Shown: positions 33,131-45,024 of the stretch, one piece after another
Numbering within the stretch: position 1 is the stretch's first letter
Layout: each line of letters begins with the position of its first letter
Assembly (NCBI RefSeq): GCF_901709675.1
Contig: NC_051094.1
Location: forward strand, 17,522,501 to 17,586,500
Reading direction: 5' to 3'
Length of the DNA stretch: 64,000 bases
Source: Syngnathus acus
Lineage: Eukaryota; Chordata; Actinopteri; Syngnathiformes; Syngnathidae
The notes under the pieces: model-generated
Databases searched by the model: none
Seen by the model: only the letters and a program-made list of their open reading frames with translations
What the model was told of the DNA's origin: nothing
Position numbers and translations under genes: made by a program

Positions 33131-33216
33131 CATGCATCCGCCCGCCCGCTTGTCCGTCAGTCCGCCCATCCATCAGTCCACCCGTCCGTCAGTCCGTACA
33201 CGCGTACGTACATACG
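33131..33216 (+). repeat. (CCGT/CCAT)n simple repeat
   Basis: Degenerate tetranucleotide run ending in alternating CGTACGTACATACG. Confidence 0.8.
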
Positions 33217-34231
33217 TACAGTGGGGCTAAAAAATATTTAGTCAGCCACCAATTGTGCAAGATCTTCCACTAGAAAGATGAGCGGATCCTGTAATTTTCA
33301 TCATAGGTACACTTAACTATGAGAGACAAAATAAAAAAAGTCCAGAAAATCACATTGTCTGATTTTTAAAGAATTTATTTGCAAATTATGGTGGAAAATA
33401 AGTACCATATTTTTCGGACTATAAGTCGCGTTTTTTTTTCATAGTTTGGGTGGGGAGCGACTTATACTCAGGAGCGACTTATGTGAAATTTTTCACAAAT
33501 TTTTACTTGATCATTAACACATTACTCACTAGTATAGTTGATCACTTCACATGTTATTTTCACTTTAAACTGCACTATGGCTGTGGAATAATTGGAGCCT
33601 CACTGACAATGAGTTCCAGTCACTGACTTCCAGAGTCAGGAGATTTAATGATTTGGAGTGACACAAATGGTTGGATAAACTTGTTATTTTTGTTATAGTT
33701 ATTTGACATAGTTCATTTAGAGTAGCAACGTGTATGTTGTTAGACTTCAGTAGTTTCTGATTGTCTAGCGAGGCCGTGAAGGCAGCAGGGGGGAGGGAGA
33801 CGGGAAGAGCGATCCAGGGCGCTTGCGTGTGTTGGCTCATATGTTGAGCTCTTGTTTTGTGAAATAAAGAGCCGGTTACCAAACCCATGTCTTGCCTGGT
33901 ACTTTGGTAACGCTACAATATATTTATATACGTAGATCTGTGGAATAATTGGAGACACAACTGACGACGAGGCTGACATCAGCGGCGCACGTAGGTCCGG
34001 AATCAACAGGTTTTGTTTTGTTTTGTTTTTTGACACAGCGGATGAATATTCCGATGGATTTAATGATTTGGAGGGACACGAATGGTTCGTTAAAATTGTT
34101 GTTTATATTACATTTATTTAATATATCTAGTCTGACGTCAGCAGCGCACGTAGTTCCGGCGTCAATAGCTGTGTGATTTTTTTTTTTTTTATTGCCGGGA
34201 TGAATATTCCGATAGATTTAATGATTTAGAG

Positions 34232-35871
34232 CAGGGGTGTCAAACTAATTTTTTGTCGCGGGCCGCATTGTAGTCATAGTTTCCTGCGGAGGGCAAATAT
34301 GACTGTCAACCCAAATAAATGAATGAAACCCTCATATTATATACAATGTAAGCTACAAAACAAACTGACAAATAATTCGTTTAGAAATCAGACTAGTGAA
34401 AACATATACCGTAATTTTCGGACTATAAGTCGCGTTTTTTTTCATAGTTTGGGTGGGGGGGCGACTTATACTGAGGAGCAACTTATATGTGAATTTTTTC
34501 AAAAATTAAAAAAAAAAAAAAAAAAGTGAAACCGCGATAAATGAACCGCGATGTAGCAAGGGATTACTGTAATTTGAATTTCAAGTGACGTCAGCAGCGC
34601 GGCGTGGCGCGGCGGTTGTTTACAAAAAGGACAAAGCTTGATCACGGGATGACGAAGATGACGAAGGGCCCCACGTACTACCGGCATCATTAGCGGCTTT
34701 GTTTGTAAGTGACACGGAGGACGAAGAGTTTGAAGGATTTAAAGATTTGGAGTGACACAGAAGGTTTGAAAAACTATTATGGCTTTTAAGCACGCCCGTC
34801 CTACTCTACGGAGCTCTCTTTAACCTCTGTGGATGGAAGTCTGGGGCCGGCGCTCGGCCGGGTGGCTGTCCGGGGACGATGGATGGGGCTCGGACATGGC
34901 TTTTACGCACGCCCGGTCCGACTCTACGGAGCTCTCTTTCACCTCCGTGGATGGAAGTCGGGGGCCGGTGCTCGGCCGGGTGGCTGTCCGGGGACGGTGG
35001 ATGGGGCTCGGACATGGCTTTTACGCACGCCCGGTCCTATTCTATGGAGCTCTCTTCCACCTCCGTGGCTGGAAGTGCCACCTCTGGGGATGGAAGTCCA
35101 CGCCGCCACGCCTGGAAGTCGACACCGGTGCTTGGGTCCTTGTACTTTGTTAACGCTACAATATAGTTTATACTCGATCTGTGGAATAATGACGAGGCTG
35201 ACGTCAGGGCGCACGCGCGGCGTTGTTGACAAAGGACGAGGAATTTGATCGATGGATTTAATGATTTAGAGTGACACAGATGGTTTGATAATATTGCTTA
35301 TATAATAGTTATTTGATATATAATTTATATATCGTTATATGGGCCTGTGGAATATTTTGAAGTGCAAGCGCCGTCAGCGGCGCGCACCCATTGTTGTCAA
35401 AGGACGATCGATGGATTAAATGAATTGGAGTGACACAGAAGGTTTTATAAACGTGTTATTTATGTAATAGTTTTTTGAATAACTGAATGTTACGTCAGGC
35501 CCGTTCTCAGCTCTTCGTTTGTGTTTATTTCACGTTAGCATACCTATCGTTTAGCCTGTTGTTGCTCGTTCATGTCTGTTCTTGGTGTTGGGTTTTGTCG
35601 AATAAATTTCCCCCAAAATGCGATTTATACTCCGGAGCGACTTATATATGTTTTTTTCACGTTATTGTGCATTTTATGGCTTATGCGACCTATATTCCGG
35701 AGCGACTTTTAGTCCGAAAAATACGGTAGTTTAAAAAGAAGATTTTTAAAAGTGAAGACAATTTGCAATTTTAGTAATGACATGAATTTGATGCAAATAT
35801 GTCTTCGTGGGCCACATAAAATGATGTGGTGGGCCGTAGCTGGCCCGCGGGCCTTGAGTGTGACACCTGTG
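34232..35871. mobile_element. hAT MITE hosting composite MITE B
   Basis: CAGGGGTGTCAAAC at left, GTGTGACACCTGTG at right; 8-bp duplication ATTTAGAG (34224-34231 and 35872-35879). Same family as 13842-14139. Confidence 0.9.
34407..35728. mobile_element. Composite MITE copy B
   Basis: TACCGTAATTTTCGGACTAT to AGTCCGAAAAATACGGTA, TA duplication. It contains about 2.5 units of the 118-bp minisatellite (34800-35080) in the orientation opposite to copy A and the CAGATCGAGTATAAACTATA-type AT segment. Confidence 0.88.
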
Positions 35872-36114
35872 ATTTAGAGTGTCACGGATGGTTCGTTAAA
35901 ATTGTTCTTTAAATTACATTTATTTGATATATCTAGTGCAGGGGTCACCAACCTTTCTTAAACCGAGAGCTACTTCCTGGGGACTGATTAAGGCAAAGGG
36001 CTACCAGTTTGACACACTTCTCAAATAGCCAATTTGCTTAATTTGGCTTTCACTGTGTTATTATTGTCATTTCCAGTTCACATGTAAGTGTGATTTTAAC
36101 AAGAATAGCAAAAA

Positions 36115-36986
36115 TACAGTCAAACCTTGTTTTTTGACCACAATCCGTTCCAGAAGGCGGTTCGTGAAGCGAATTGGTCGAATTCCGAATCTATTTTTCC
36201 CATTACAAATAATGTGAAATGTTTTAATCCGTTTCAAGACAAAAAAAAAAACGCCTTTTTTAAGCATTTTTTCATTTGCGCACATTTGTCCGATCGCGCA
36301 ACTGCAGCGCACCGCCGAACGCGCAACCGTAGCGCGTTCGCCCACCACGCAACTGCACCGCGCTGGTCGCATTATTGTGACAAAGCCGTCGCTGAAATTT
36401 AGAAATAAATCTTTAAAGTCCTGATGTACTTTCCAAAATTTAAGTGGACCTAAGTGCGCAGGGAGCTTAATTTTGTCCGATCGCGCAACTGCAGCGCACC
36501 GCCGAACGCACAACAGTAGCGCGTCGCCGACCGCGCAACTGCACCGCGCTGGTCGCATTATTGTGACAGAGCCGTCGCTAAAATTTTGAAAATATTTTTA
36601 AAGTCCTGTTGTACTTTCCAAAATTTAAGTGGACCTCAGTGCGCAGGGAGCTTAATTTGGTCCGATCGCGCAACCGCAGCACGCCGGGCGCTCACTGTCG
36701 CATTGCTTTTAGACCGTCTTTGTTTTAGGATGGCTTTACTTCTCCCACTTGCTTTCTTTGGAGGCATGATTAGGGGTTAATCCTCGAAGTAACGAAAATA
36801 CAATAACAACTGAGTCAGTCGGCATCCGGGCCGCACGGTCGGGTTTTCTCGGGTCCTCCCGGCTCATCTCGCGAGGTTCGACCTCCGAATTTTGTTCGAC
36901 AACCGAAGCAAAAAAATCTCGAATTTTTTGTTCGAATTCCGATTTGTTCGAGAACCGGGACGTTCGAAAACCGAGGTTTGACTGTA
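36115..36986. mobile_element. Mariner-like MITE
   Basis: TACAGTCAAACCTTGTTTTT and AACCGAGGTTTGACTGTA, TA duplication. A GC-rich block beginning TCCGATCGCGCAACTGCAGC is duplicated in tandem at about 36290-36475 and 36477-36665, each followed by ACTTTCCAAAATTTAAGTGG. Confidence 0.85.
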
Positions 36987-37014
36987 AAATAAATAGATGC
37001 AGCTCACTGACAAG

Positions 37015-37671
37015 CAGGGCCGGTTCTTGGAATGCACATAAGAGGGGGCGGTCAGAAATGTTCTTTGTTTTTTTTTACACATTTTTAACACTGTTAGTGT
37101 TTTCTTCACGGCAGTTGTTAGCTGTGTGTCCAGAGCTCAACCTGGAGAAGTGGATTGCACTCTGTCAGGCCTCTCCACTAAGACCTGTCCAGCTTGGGTG
37201 TCCCACCTGAATATTACAGCTTCTGCTGGTATTGCTCTTAGGGTCACTGAGGCACGCAAACCCCCTGACCACAATAAGGTGGCAATCTCTCAGGGGGGGG
37301 AACATATAATATGAATGTTATATTAACTATTATTTGAGTTGTCGTTAATCATTACTTATTTCACGGGTCATTACGACGAGTTTGGTGGAGTTTTTACTGC
37401 TTCTTCCAACTCCTACCGCGCTGACTGTAACTTGACACTCTCTGGCTGCCTCATTTGCATACTCACAGTGATTGGATGTTTACGGAGGGGCGTGGAGTCC
37501 TGACAGCAGGCTGTGTGAGGACACACTGCACCGACAAGAGAGAAGAGAGGGGGCTGATTAACGTGTGTTTCTATCAGCGGATTTTTCACTTCTAAAAGTT
37601 TAATTCGAGGGGGCAGGACATCTGTTTGTGGGGGCGTTGCCCCCTCTTGCCCCTGCGTAGAGCCGGCACTG
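37015..37671. mobile_element. hAT MITE (CAGGGCCGG type)
   Basis: CAGGGCCGGTTCTT at left and AGAGCCGGCACTG at right; perfect 8-bp duplication CTGACAAG (37007-37014 and 37672-37679). A CACAATAAGGTGGC segment at 37269 is shared with the RTE remnant at about 42780. Confidence 0.88.
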
Positions 37672-38255
37672 CTGACAAGTGCCGCTATTTGAGCTAATTT
37701 TAGAACAGTCCTGCGGGCGACTCATGCGGTCCTCACGGGCGACCTGGTGCCTGCGGGCACCATGTTGGTGACCCTTGATCTAGTCTGACATCAGCGGCGC
37801 ACGTAGTTCCTTCCAGCGTCAACAGCTGTGTGATTTCTTTTTTTTAAGTGACACAAGACGAAGAGTCCAATGGATTTAAAGATTTGGAGTGACACGGATG
37901 GTTCGATAAAATTGTTGTTTATATTATTGTTATTTGATATATAGTGTATATATTGTTATATGGGCCTGTGGAATAATTTGAACTGTAACTGACGACAACT
38001 CTGACGTCAGTGGTGCGCCGCACACACAGCGTTGTTTACAGAAAGGACGACGAATTTGATTGATGGATTTAATGATTTGGAGTGACACAGATGGTTTGAT
38101 AAACGTGTTATTTGTTATAGTTATTTGAATAACTGTTAATGTTACATCAGGCCCGTTCTCAGCTCCTCGTTTGTGTTTATGTCACGTTAGCATACCGTAT
38201 CGTTAGCCTGTTGTTACTGGTTCATGTCTGTTGTTGGTGTTGGATTTTGTCAAAT

Positions 38256-41200
38256 AATTCAAGATTCAAGATTCAAGAGTTTTTATTCGCCATGTTTGAG
38301 CGTGCCAAACAAGGAATTTGACTTCGGTAAAACACACCCTCTGTTCAACATATAGGTGACTAACAACACTCAGGACATGTGAATAATGGCAAAAACAGTG
38401 TAGACAAATTCAAAAGGTGTGAAGAGCAGGATGTTATTGCACAGTAATGCCTCTGAGACTCTATGAGTGGTGTGAGTTCATCAGAGCAACAGCCTGGGGG
38501 AAGAAGCTGTCTCGGTGTCTGCTGGTTTTGGCGTACCGAGCTCTATAACGCCGTCCGGAGGGGAGTAGTTCAAACAGACTGCAACCTGGGTGAGAAGGGT
38601 CTGTAGAGATGTTCCTTGCACGTTTCCTGGTCCTGGACAGGTACAAGTTTTGGATAGAAGGGAGGTTGATTCCAATGATCTTTTCTGCAGTCCTGATTGT
38701 CCGTTGCAGTCTGTGCTTGTCTTGTTTGGAGGCTGATCCAAACCAGACAGTGATGGAGGTGCAGAGGACAGACTGGATGATGGCAGTGTAGAAGGTCTTC
38801 AGAAGCTCTCGCGGCAGGTTGAACTTCTTGAGCTGTCTCAGGAAGTACAGCCTCTGCTGGGCCTTCTTCCGGACAGAGTCTATGTGGCCGGTCCATTTCA
38901 GGTCCCGAGAGATTGTGGTTCCCAGGAACTTGAAGGTGTCTGTGGAGAGAATAGTATTACTGCGGATAGTGAGGGGTAAAAGTGGTGAAGGGTCTCGCCT
39001 GAAATCCACTGTCATCTCCACGGTCTTGAGCGGGTTCAGCTCCAGATGGTTTTGGTTGCACCAGTGGACCAGCCGCTCCACCTCCTGTCTGTACGCAGTC
39101 TCATCACCGTCCTGGATCAGTCCGATGAGAGTGGTGTCGTCTGCATACTTCAGGAGCTTCACAGGAGAGTCATCTGAGGAGAAATCATTGGTGTAGAGAG
39201 AGAAGAGCAGTGGGGAGAGGACGCACCCCTGAGGGGCTCCAGTATTGGTGGTCCGGGTGTCAGATGTGATGCCCCCCAGCCTCACACGCTGTCTCCTGTT
39301 GGTCAGGAAGCTGGTGATCCACTGACAGGTGGGGGCAGGCACCGCAAGCTGGATGAGCTTCTGTTGGAGGATGTCAGGAGCGATGGTGTTGAACGCCGAG
39401 CTGAAGTCCACGAACAGGATCCTGGCGTACGTTCCTGGAGTGTCCAGGTGGTGCAGGATGTAGTGCAGTCCCATGTTGACCGCATCATCCACTGACCTGT
39501 TTGCCCGGTAGGCAAACTGGAGGGGGTCAAGCAGGGGGCCCGTGACCTCCTTCAGGTGGTTCAGCACTAACCTCTCGAAAGATTTCATGACCACAGATGT
39601 CAGTGCGACGGGTCTATAGTCATTCAAACCTGTGATGGCGGGCTTCTTGGCCACTGGAACGATGGTGGAGCTCTTGAAGCACGAGGGCACCTCACACAGC
39701 TCCAGAGAACGGTTGAAGATCCGTGCAAAGGTGGGCGCCAGCTGTTCAGCGCAGACTTTCAAGCAGGAAGGTGACACGCCGTCTGGGCCCGGTGCCTTCC
39801 TGGTCTTTTGTCTCCGGAACATCTGGCGCACTTCCTCCTCGCGGACCTGGAGTGCGGGCGCGGCCTCTGCAAGAGAGAGAGTGGGTGACAACGATGATAG
39901 AGGTGTGGACAGAGCAGTTGTGGGGAGAGGTGAGTATGTAGATTGTGCTGCAGGAAGTCCCGTTGTGTGGGAGGACCGATCAAACCTGCAGTAGAACTTA
40001 TTCAGCTGGTTAGCAAGCCTTGGGCTCTCCACAGGACGGGGGGTTCGTTTCTTGTAGCCCGTGATGCTCTGCAGACCTTTCCACACTGTTGAGGGATCAG
40101 GATTGGCAGAGAGGTGTCTCTTCAGGTTCTCCCCGTAACACCTCTTGGCTTTCCTGACCTCTCGGTTCAGTGTGTTTCTGGTCTGCCTGAACAGGTCGCG
40201 GTTGCCGCTCCTGAAGGCCTCCTCCTTGACTTTGCGCAACCTCCTGAGGTTCGGTGTAAACCAAGGTTTGTCGTTGTTGTACGTGCAGAAGGTCTTAGTC
40301 TGCACACACAGATCCTCACAAAAACTGATGTATGATGTGACAGTGTCAGTGAGTTCATGCAAGTCTGAAGTTGCAGCTTCGAAAGCTCCCCAATCGGTGC
40401 AGTCAAAGCAGGCTTGGAGGTCCTGCCTTGACTCCACTGTCCACTTCCTCACAGTCCTCACCACAGGCTTAGAAGTTTTTAGTTTCTGCCTGTAGGCCGG
40501 GATCAGATGAACTAGACAGTGGTCCGAGAGTCCTAAAGCTGCACGAGCCGCAGAGTGGTATGCATCCTTGATCACGGTGTAGCAGTGGTCCAGAGTCTGT
40601 GCCCCTCTGGTGGGACACGTTACGTGCTGTTTGTATCTGGGGAGTTCGTGTGCGAGGTTCGCCCTGTTAAGATCACCCAGAACAATGATTAGTGAGTTTG
40701 GTAGAAGTTTCTCCATGTCTGTTACCTGGTCAGCCAGCATCTGCGTGGCTTCACTCGCACGTGCGTGTGGTGGGATGTAAACAGCCGCCATGACGATCGA
40801 GGAGAACTCCCGTGGTGAATAGAACGGCCGGCAGTTTATGAAAAGTGTTTCTAGGAGAGGGCTGCAAAACTCTTTCAACACCGTGACATCAGTACACCAA
40901 CGTTCATTAATGTAGAAACAGAGACCACCTCCCTTTGATTTTCCGGAGAGCTCCGCGCTGCGATCTGCTCGCGTTAGCCTGAAGCCCGCTAGCTCCACGG
41001 CGTGGTGGGGCGTTCGTTCGCTGAGCCACGTTTCCACAAAGCACAGCGCGGCGGATCTGCTGAAGTCCGTGTTCCTTGAAGTGAGGAGCAGCAGTTCGTC
41101 CATCTTGTTCGCCAGGGAGCGGACATTCGCCAGATGAATTGACGGTAGGGCAGAACGGAACCCTCTCTGCCTCAGCCTTACGAGTGCTCCCGCTCGTTTT

Positions 41201-41446
41201 CCGCGCCGCCGTCGTCGTGCTAGCTTGTACAGCACCGCCGCTCCGGCTAGAATCTCCGACAAACTGTCTGAATCGAAGAGAACAGGAGAGAAAATACCAG
41301 AAGAAGACTGTCCGATGTTTAACAGCGCTTCTCTAGTAAAAGTGATCCGGGATGGACAGCAGAGGACACAGAAAACACACAAAATAAGACAAATAAACAG
41401 AGAGCGACTCACCGTGGCTGCCATCCGCGGCGCCATCATGACATGC
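38256..41446 (-). mobile_element. Near-full-length L2/CR1-type LINE
   Basis: The 3' end on + reads TTCAAGATTCAAGATTCAAG (three TCTTGAA units on the coding strand). The 5' end lies just before the composite MITE sequence resumes (ACATGCGACTTAAACTCC). One uninterrupted ORF fills it. A damaged relative is at 59100-61224. Confidence 0.88.
38461..41439 (-). CDS. LINE endonuclease-reverse transcriptase, 992 aa, uninterrupted
   Basis: This protein nicks target DNA and copies the LINE RNA there (target-primed reverse transcription, known for the class). The AP-like endonuclease occupies roughly residues 90-310: [23 protein letters not shown] (catalytic Glu), [19 protein letters not shown] and LSDHCLV (SDH). 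The reverse transcriptase, roughly 510-850, has [32 protein letters not shown] (motif A), [20 protein letters not shown] (B), [11 protein letters not shown] (C) and [12 protein letters not shown] (E). Length equals the usual ORF2 of L2/CR1 elements and no stop or frameshift is seen. The first Met (41439) has another at +1; a basic segment follows near residue 75. No ORF1 is visible. It is antisense to ehmt1 inside intron 10. Confidence 0.9.
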   Translation of the reverse strand: MMAPRMAATVSRSLFICLILCVFCVLCCPSRITFTREALLNIGQSSSGIFSPVLFDSDSLSEILAGAAVLYKLARRRRRGKRAGALVRLRQRGFRSALPSIHLANVRSLANKMDELLLLTSRNTDFSRSAALCFVETWLSERTPHHAVELAGFRLTRADRSAELSGKSKGGGLCFYINERWCTDVTVLKEFCSPLLETLFINCRPFYSPREFSSIVMAAVYIPPHARASEATQMLADQVTDMEKLLPNSLIIVLGDLNRANLAHELPRYKQHVTCPTRGAQTLDHCYTVIKDAYHSAARAALGLSDHCLVHLIPAYRQKLKTSKPVVRTVRKWTVESRQDLQACFDCTDWGAFEAATSDLHELTDTVTSYISFCEDLCVQTKTFCTYNNDKPWFTPNLRRLRKVKEEAFRSGNRDLFRQTRNTLNREVRKAKRCYGENLKRHLSANPDPSTVWKGLQSITGYKKRTPRPVESPRLANQLNKFYCRFDRSSHTTGLPAAQSTYSPLPTTALSTPLSSLSPTLSLAEAAPALQVREEEVRQMFRRQKTRKAPGPDGVSPSCLKVCAEQLAPTFARIFNRSLELCEVPSCFKSSTIVPVAKKPAITGLNDYRPVALTSVVMKSFERLVLNHLKEVTGPLLDPLQFAYRANRSVDDAVNMGLHYILHHLDTPGTYARILFVDFSSAFNTIAPDILQQKLIQLAVPAPTCQWITSFLTNRRQRVRLGGITSDTRTTNTGAPQGCVLSPLLFSLYTNDFSSDDSPVKLLKYADDTTLIGLIQDGDETAYRQEVERLVHWCNQNHLELNPLKTVEMTVDFRRDPSPLLPLTIRSNTILSTDTFKFLGTTISRDLKWTGHIDSVRKKAQQRLYFLRQLKKFNLPRELLKTFYTAIIQSVLCTSITVWFGSASKQDKHRLQRTIRTAEKIIGINLPSIQNLYLSRTRKRARNISTDPSHPGCSLFELLPSGRRYRARYAKTSRHRDSFFPQAVALMNSHHS

Positions 41447-41554
41447 GACTTAAACTCCGGTGCGACTTATATATGTTTTTTTCCTCTATATTGTGCATTT
41501 TATGGTTGATGCGACTTGTACTCCGGAGCAACTTTTAGTCCGTAAAATACAGTA

Positions 41555-41876
41555 TTTGTTCAGTAATGGCCTCGATCTGCGGCTCGGTCAAAATGATCAC
41601 AAGAATGGTGAACAAAAATCCCAGAACCACACGGGGGGACCTAATGAATGACCTGCAGAGAGTTGGGACCAAAGTTTGACATTCCATATGACATTCTCCC
41701 AATCCTCTTCTGGATCATTCAAATGCTCTCTAGCAAACTGCCTGGACATGTACTGGCTTAAGCAAGGGGACACTTCTGGCACTCCAGGATTTGAGTCCCT
41801 GGCGACGTAGTGTGTTACTGATGGTACTCTTTGTTACCATGGTCCCAGCTCTCTGCAGGTCATTCACTCGGTAACC
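41555..41876. pseudogene. Scrambled Tc1 transposase fragment (head-to-head)
   Basis: The + strand at 41570-41663 reads Tc1 transposase codons (CGSVKMI, NKNPRTTRGDLMNDLQR). The adjoining 41665-41870 is the next part of the same gene on the minus strand, and repeats ACCTGCAGAGAG at both junctions. So one segment is inverted relative to the other. Confidence 0.65.
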
Positions 41877-41889
41877 CCCCATCCCATCC

Positions 41890-42840
41890 ATCCAACCCAT
41901 CCAACCCTGCGGAGGTAACTCACTTCGGCCACTTGTATCCGGGATCTTGTTCTTTCGGTCACGACCCATAGCTCGTGACCATAGGTGAGGGTAGGAGCAT
42001 AGACCGACTGGTAAATCGAGAGGTAATTCGCCTTTCGGCTCAGCTCTCTCTTCACCACGACGGACCGGTACAGAGTCCGCATCACAGCAGATGCTGCACC
42101 GATCCGCCTGTCGATCTCGTGCTCCATCCTGAACAAGACCCAAGATTCTTGAACTCCTTCACTTGGGGCAGAAGCTCATCCCCGATCCGGAGAGGGCATT
42201 TCACCCTTTTCCGACTGAGGACCAATGTGGCTGTGCTGACTTTCATGCCGACCGCTTCCCACTCGAACCGCTCCAGTGAGAGGTGGAGATCACGGCTTGA
42301 AGAATCCAACAGCACCACCTCAGTCTACCTCAGAGTCAAGTTGGAACCTTTCTGACCAGCTCGGGCTCTTTTCTCGCCAAAGAGGTGACATACCATGTCC
42401 CAAGAGCCAGCTTCTGTAACCGGGGATCGGACCGCCAAGGTCCCCACCTTTGGCCCCCGCCCAGCTCACTCTGCGCCCGGCCCCTTTTGCCCCTCCGACG
42501 GGTGGTGACCCCATGGGAAGGGGGACCCATGTTGCCTTTTCGGGCTGTGCCCTGCCGGGCCCCATGGGTGAAGGCCCAGCCACCAGACGCTCGCCTTCGA
42601 GCACCAACTCCAGGCCTGGCTCCAGAGGGGGGCCCCGGTGACCCACCGAGGGAGAACGGAATCCATTTTTATTAATCATCATCAGTGATCTGTGAGCCGT
42701 GCTTTGTCTGGCCCCTCACCTAAGACCCTTTTGCCATGGGTGACCCTGCTCGGATCATTAGGACACACAAACCCCACCACAATAAGGTGACAACTCACGG
42801 AGGGGTGTCTATGTCTTGTAAGAAAACTCCCTCCAAATTT
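41890..42840 (-). mobile_element. Rex3/RTE LINE remnant, internally deleted
   Basis: Minus-strand MEHEIDRRIGAASAVMRTLY, VYAPTLTYGHELWVV and RSRIQVAEVSYLRR are RTE C-terminal blocks (42136-41890). From about 42340 to 42840 the sequence instead matches the 5' region of such elements (CCATGGGTGACCCTGCTCGG, CACCACAATAAGGTGAC). The RT core is missing. Confidence 0.65.
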
Positions 42841-42941
42841 GGTTGTTCTGTTTAAAATGACACAAAAATTTGGGTTATACAAAGCAGTCCCCCCAAACAT
42901 TTTTGTTTAGTGTTCAGTCTGTTGCCAAACTACAAGGTAAT

Positions 42942-44187
42942 TACCGTAATTTTCGGACTAAAAGTTGCTCCGGAATATAGGTCGCATTAGCCATAAAACG
43001 CACAATAACGTGAAAAAAAACATAGGTAAGTCGCTCCGGAGCATAAGTCGCATTTTGGGGGGAAATTTATTCGACAAAATCCAACACCAAGAACAGACAT
43101 GAACGAGCAACAACAGGCTAAACGATAGGTATGCTAACGTGACATAAACACAAACGAAGAGCTGAGAACGGGCCTGACGTAACATTCGTCCTTTGTCAAC
43201 AATGGGTGCGCGCCGCTGATGGCGGTTGCACTTCAAAATATTCCACAGGCCCATATAACGATATATAAATTAGATATCAAATAACTATTATATAAGCAAT
43301 AATATTATCAAACTATCTGTGCACTCTAAATCATTAAATCCATCGATCAAATTCCTCGTCCTTTGTCAACAATGCCGCACGTCAGCCTCGTCGTTATTCC
43401 ACAGATCTAGTACTATATAACTAGATTGTAGCGTTAACAAAGTACAAGGAAAGACGTGGGTTTGGTAAACGGCTCTTTATTTAACAAAACAAACTTCCGG
43501 GCGTGTGGCGGCGTGGACTTCCAGCCACGGAGGTGTAAGAGAGATCCATAGAATAGGACCGGGCGTGCGTAAAAGCCATGACCGAGCCCCATCCACCGTC
43601 CCCAGACAGCTACCCGGCAGAGCGCCGGCCCTCGACTTCCATCCACGGAGGTGAAAAAGAGCTCCGTAGAGTAGGACCGGGCGTGCGTAAAAGCCATGTC
43701 CGAGCCCCATCCACCGTCCCTGGACAGCCACCCGGCCGAGCGCCGGCCCCCGACTTCTATCCACGGAGGTGAAAGAGAGCTCCGTAGAGTAGGACCGGGC
43801 GTGCGTAAAAGTCATAATAGTTTTTCAAACCTTCTGTGTCACTCCAAATCATTAAATCCTTCAAACTCTTCGTCCTCCGTGTCACTTAGAAACAAAGCCG
43901 CTAATGATGCCGGTAGTACGTGGGGCCCTTCGTCATCTTCGTCATCCCGTGATCAATCTTTGTCCTTTTTGTAAACAACCGCCGCGCCACGCCGCGTCGC
44001 GCTGCTGACGTCACTTGAAATTCAAATTACAGTAATCCCTTGCTACATCGCGGTTCGTTTATCGCGGTTTCACTTTTTTTTTGGGAAAATTTTGGAAAAA
44101 AAAAACACATAAGTCGCTCCTTATTATAAGTCGCCCCCCACCCAAACTATGAAGAAAAACGCGATTTATAGTCCGAAAATTACGGTA
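42942..44187. mobile_element. Composite MITE copy E
   Basis: TACCGTAATTTTCGGACTAA to TAGTCCGAAAATTACGGTA, TA duplication. Same internal order and orientation as copy A, with about 2.7 minisatellite units (43540-43815). It ends 138 bp before ehmt1 exon 11. Confidence 0.88.
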
Positions 44188-44325
44188 CATGACGAGTAAA
44201 GAATTTGCATTGGTTCCATCATAGAAATATTTATATACCTCATCAAACCATAGATGTTAATCTTTATTCTGTGGTTCTAAAGTTTTAACACATGTTTGGG
44301 TTTAAAACTTTGTATGTGTTTGTAG

Positions 44326-44448
44326 GCTGGAGCCAACCTGGAGATGCTTGATGAAGCGCAGAGAACACCCCTGATGGCAGCTTGTGAAAATAACCATTTA
44401 GAGACAGTAAAGTACCTGATTAGGGCTGGAGCATCTATAAACCACAAG
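44326..44448 (+). CDS. ehmt1: ehmt1 exon 11, ankyrin repeat
   Basis: Acceptor ATGTGTTTGTAG, donor CACAAG/GTTGGT, phase 0, 41 codons. [20 protein letters not shown] and [15 protein letters not shown] match EHMT1 [20 protein letters not shown] and NNHLEAVKYLIKAGA. Confidence 0.97.
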
Positions 44449-44569
44449 GTTGGTACTTAAAATGTACTGTCCTTACACTGTACATTGCACACATGCTTAT
44501 ATCCATCTATACAGTATGTGTGTATATATAATTATCTTATTATATATAATTGTCTGTGTACATGTGTGG

Positions 44570-44998
44570 GGAGAGCGAGCGAGCAAGTGAGAGAGAGAGT
44601 GAGAGAGAAAGGGGGCAGAGAAAGTGGGAGGGAGGGAGGGTTAGAAGGAGGGTGAGAGTGAAAGTGAGTGATTTAATATACTGTATTGTTGTCACTATTT
44701 TCAATTTGTCTATCATGTGAAGAAATGTTCTTTCAGTTGGGGGCGGGGAGAGAGGGGGAGACAGAGAGGGAGAGAGCGCAAGAGGGGGAGGCGAGAGGGA
44801 GGGAAAGAGAGAGCATGAGAGGGAGAGAGAGTGCGAGAGGGAGAGAAAGAGGGAGAGAAAGTGCGAGTGTGAGAGAGTGAGGGGGGAAGGGGGAAGGAGG
44901 GAGCGAGAGGAAGAGTGAGAGTGAGTGATTTATATTGTTGCCACCATTTTCAATTCATTTGTCTTTAATGTGAGGAAATATCCTTTCAGTTGTCCCAT
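44570..44998 (+). repeat. Purine-rich (GA)n tract with duplicated intron segment
   Basis: Two G/A-rich blocks (44570-44665, 44745-44920), each followed by GTGAGTGATTTA-ATA...TTGT, CAATTTGTCT or CAATTCATTT, and a T/C stretch ending CTTTCAG. The unit of about 275 bp appears tandemly duplicated in the intron upstream of exon 12. Confidence 0.75.
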
Positions 44999-45024
44999 TT
45001 CGTTTATTCGTATTCTTACATCAG

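Larger units (their letters stand above)
35939..37777. mobile_element. hAT element hosting two further insertions
   Basis: CAGGGGTCACCAACCTTTCT at left and ATGTTGGTGACCCTTG at right; target duplication ATCTAGTG/ATCTAGTC (35931-35938, 37778-37785; one mismatch). The interior holds the elements at 36115-36986 and 37015-37671. Confidence 0.85.
33403..41554. mobile_element. Composite MITE copy C, expanded by nested insertions
   Basis: Left end TACCATATTTTTCGGACTAT, right end AGTCCGTAAAATACAGTA, TA duplication. Own sequence survives at 33403-34223, 35880-35930, 37786-38255 and 41447-41554. The remainder is two hAT elements (34232-35871, 35939-37777) and a LINE (38256-41446). Confidence 0.75.
33217..41876. 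mobile_element. Tc1-like element split by a composite MITE (outermost layer)
   Basis: TACAGTGGGGCTAAAAAATA and TTAGTCAGCCACCAATTGTG begin a well-known fish Tc1-type terminal repeat; it is interrupted at 33403, and Tc1 transposase-like sequence resumes at 41555. Pieces: 33217-33402 and 41555-41876. The element is internally deleted and partly inverted, with no right terminus found. Confidence 0.65.
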
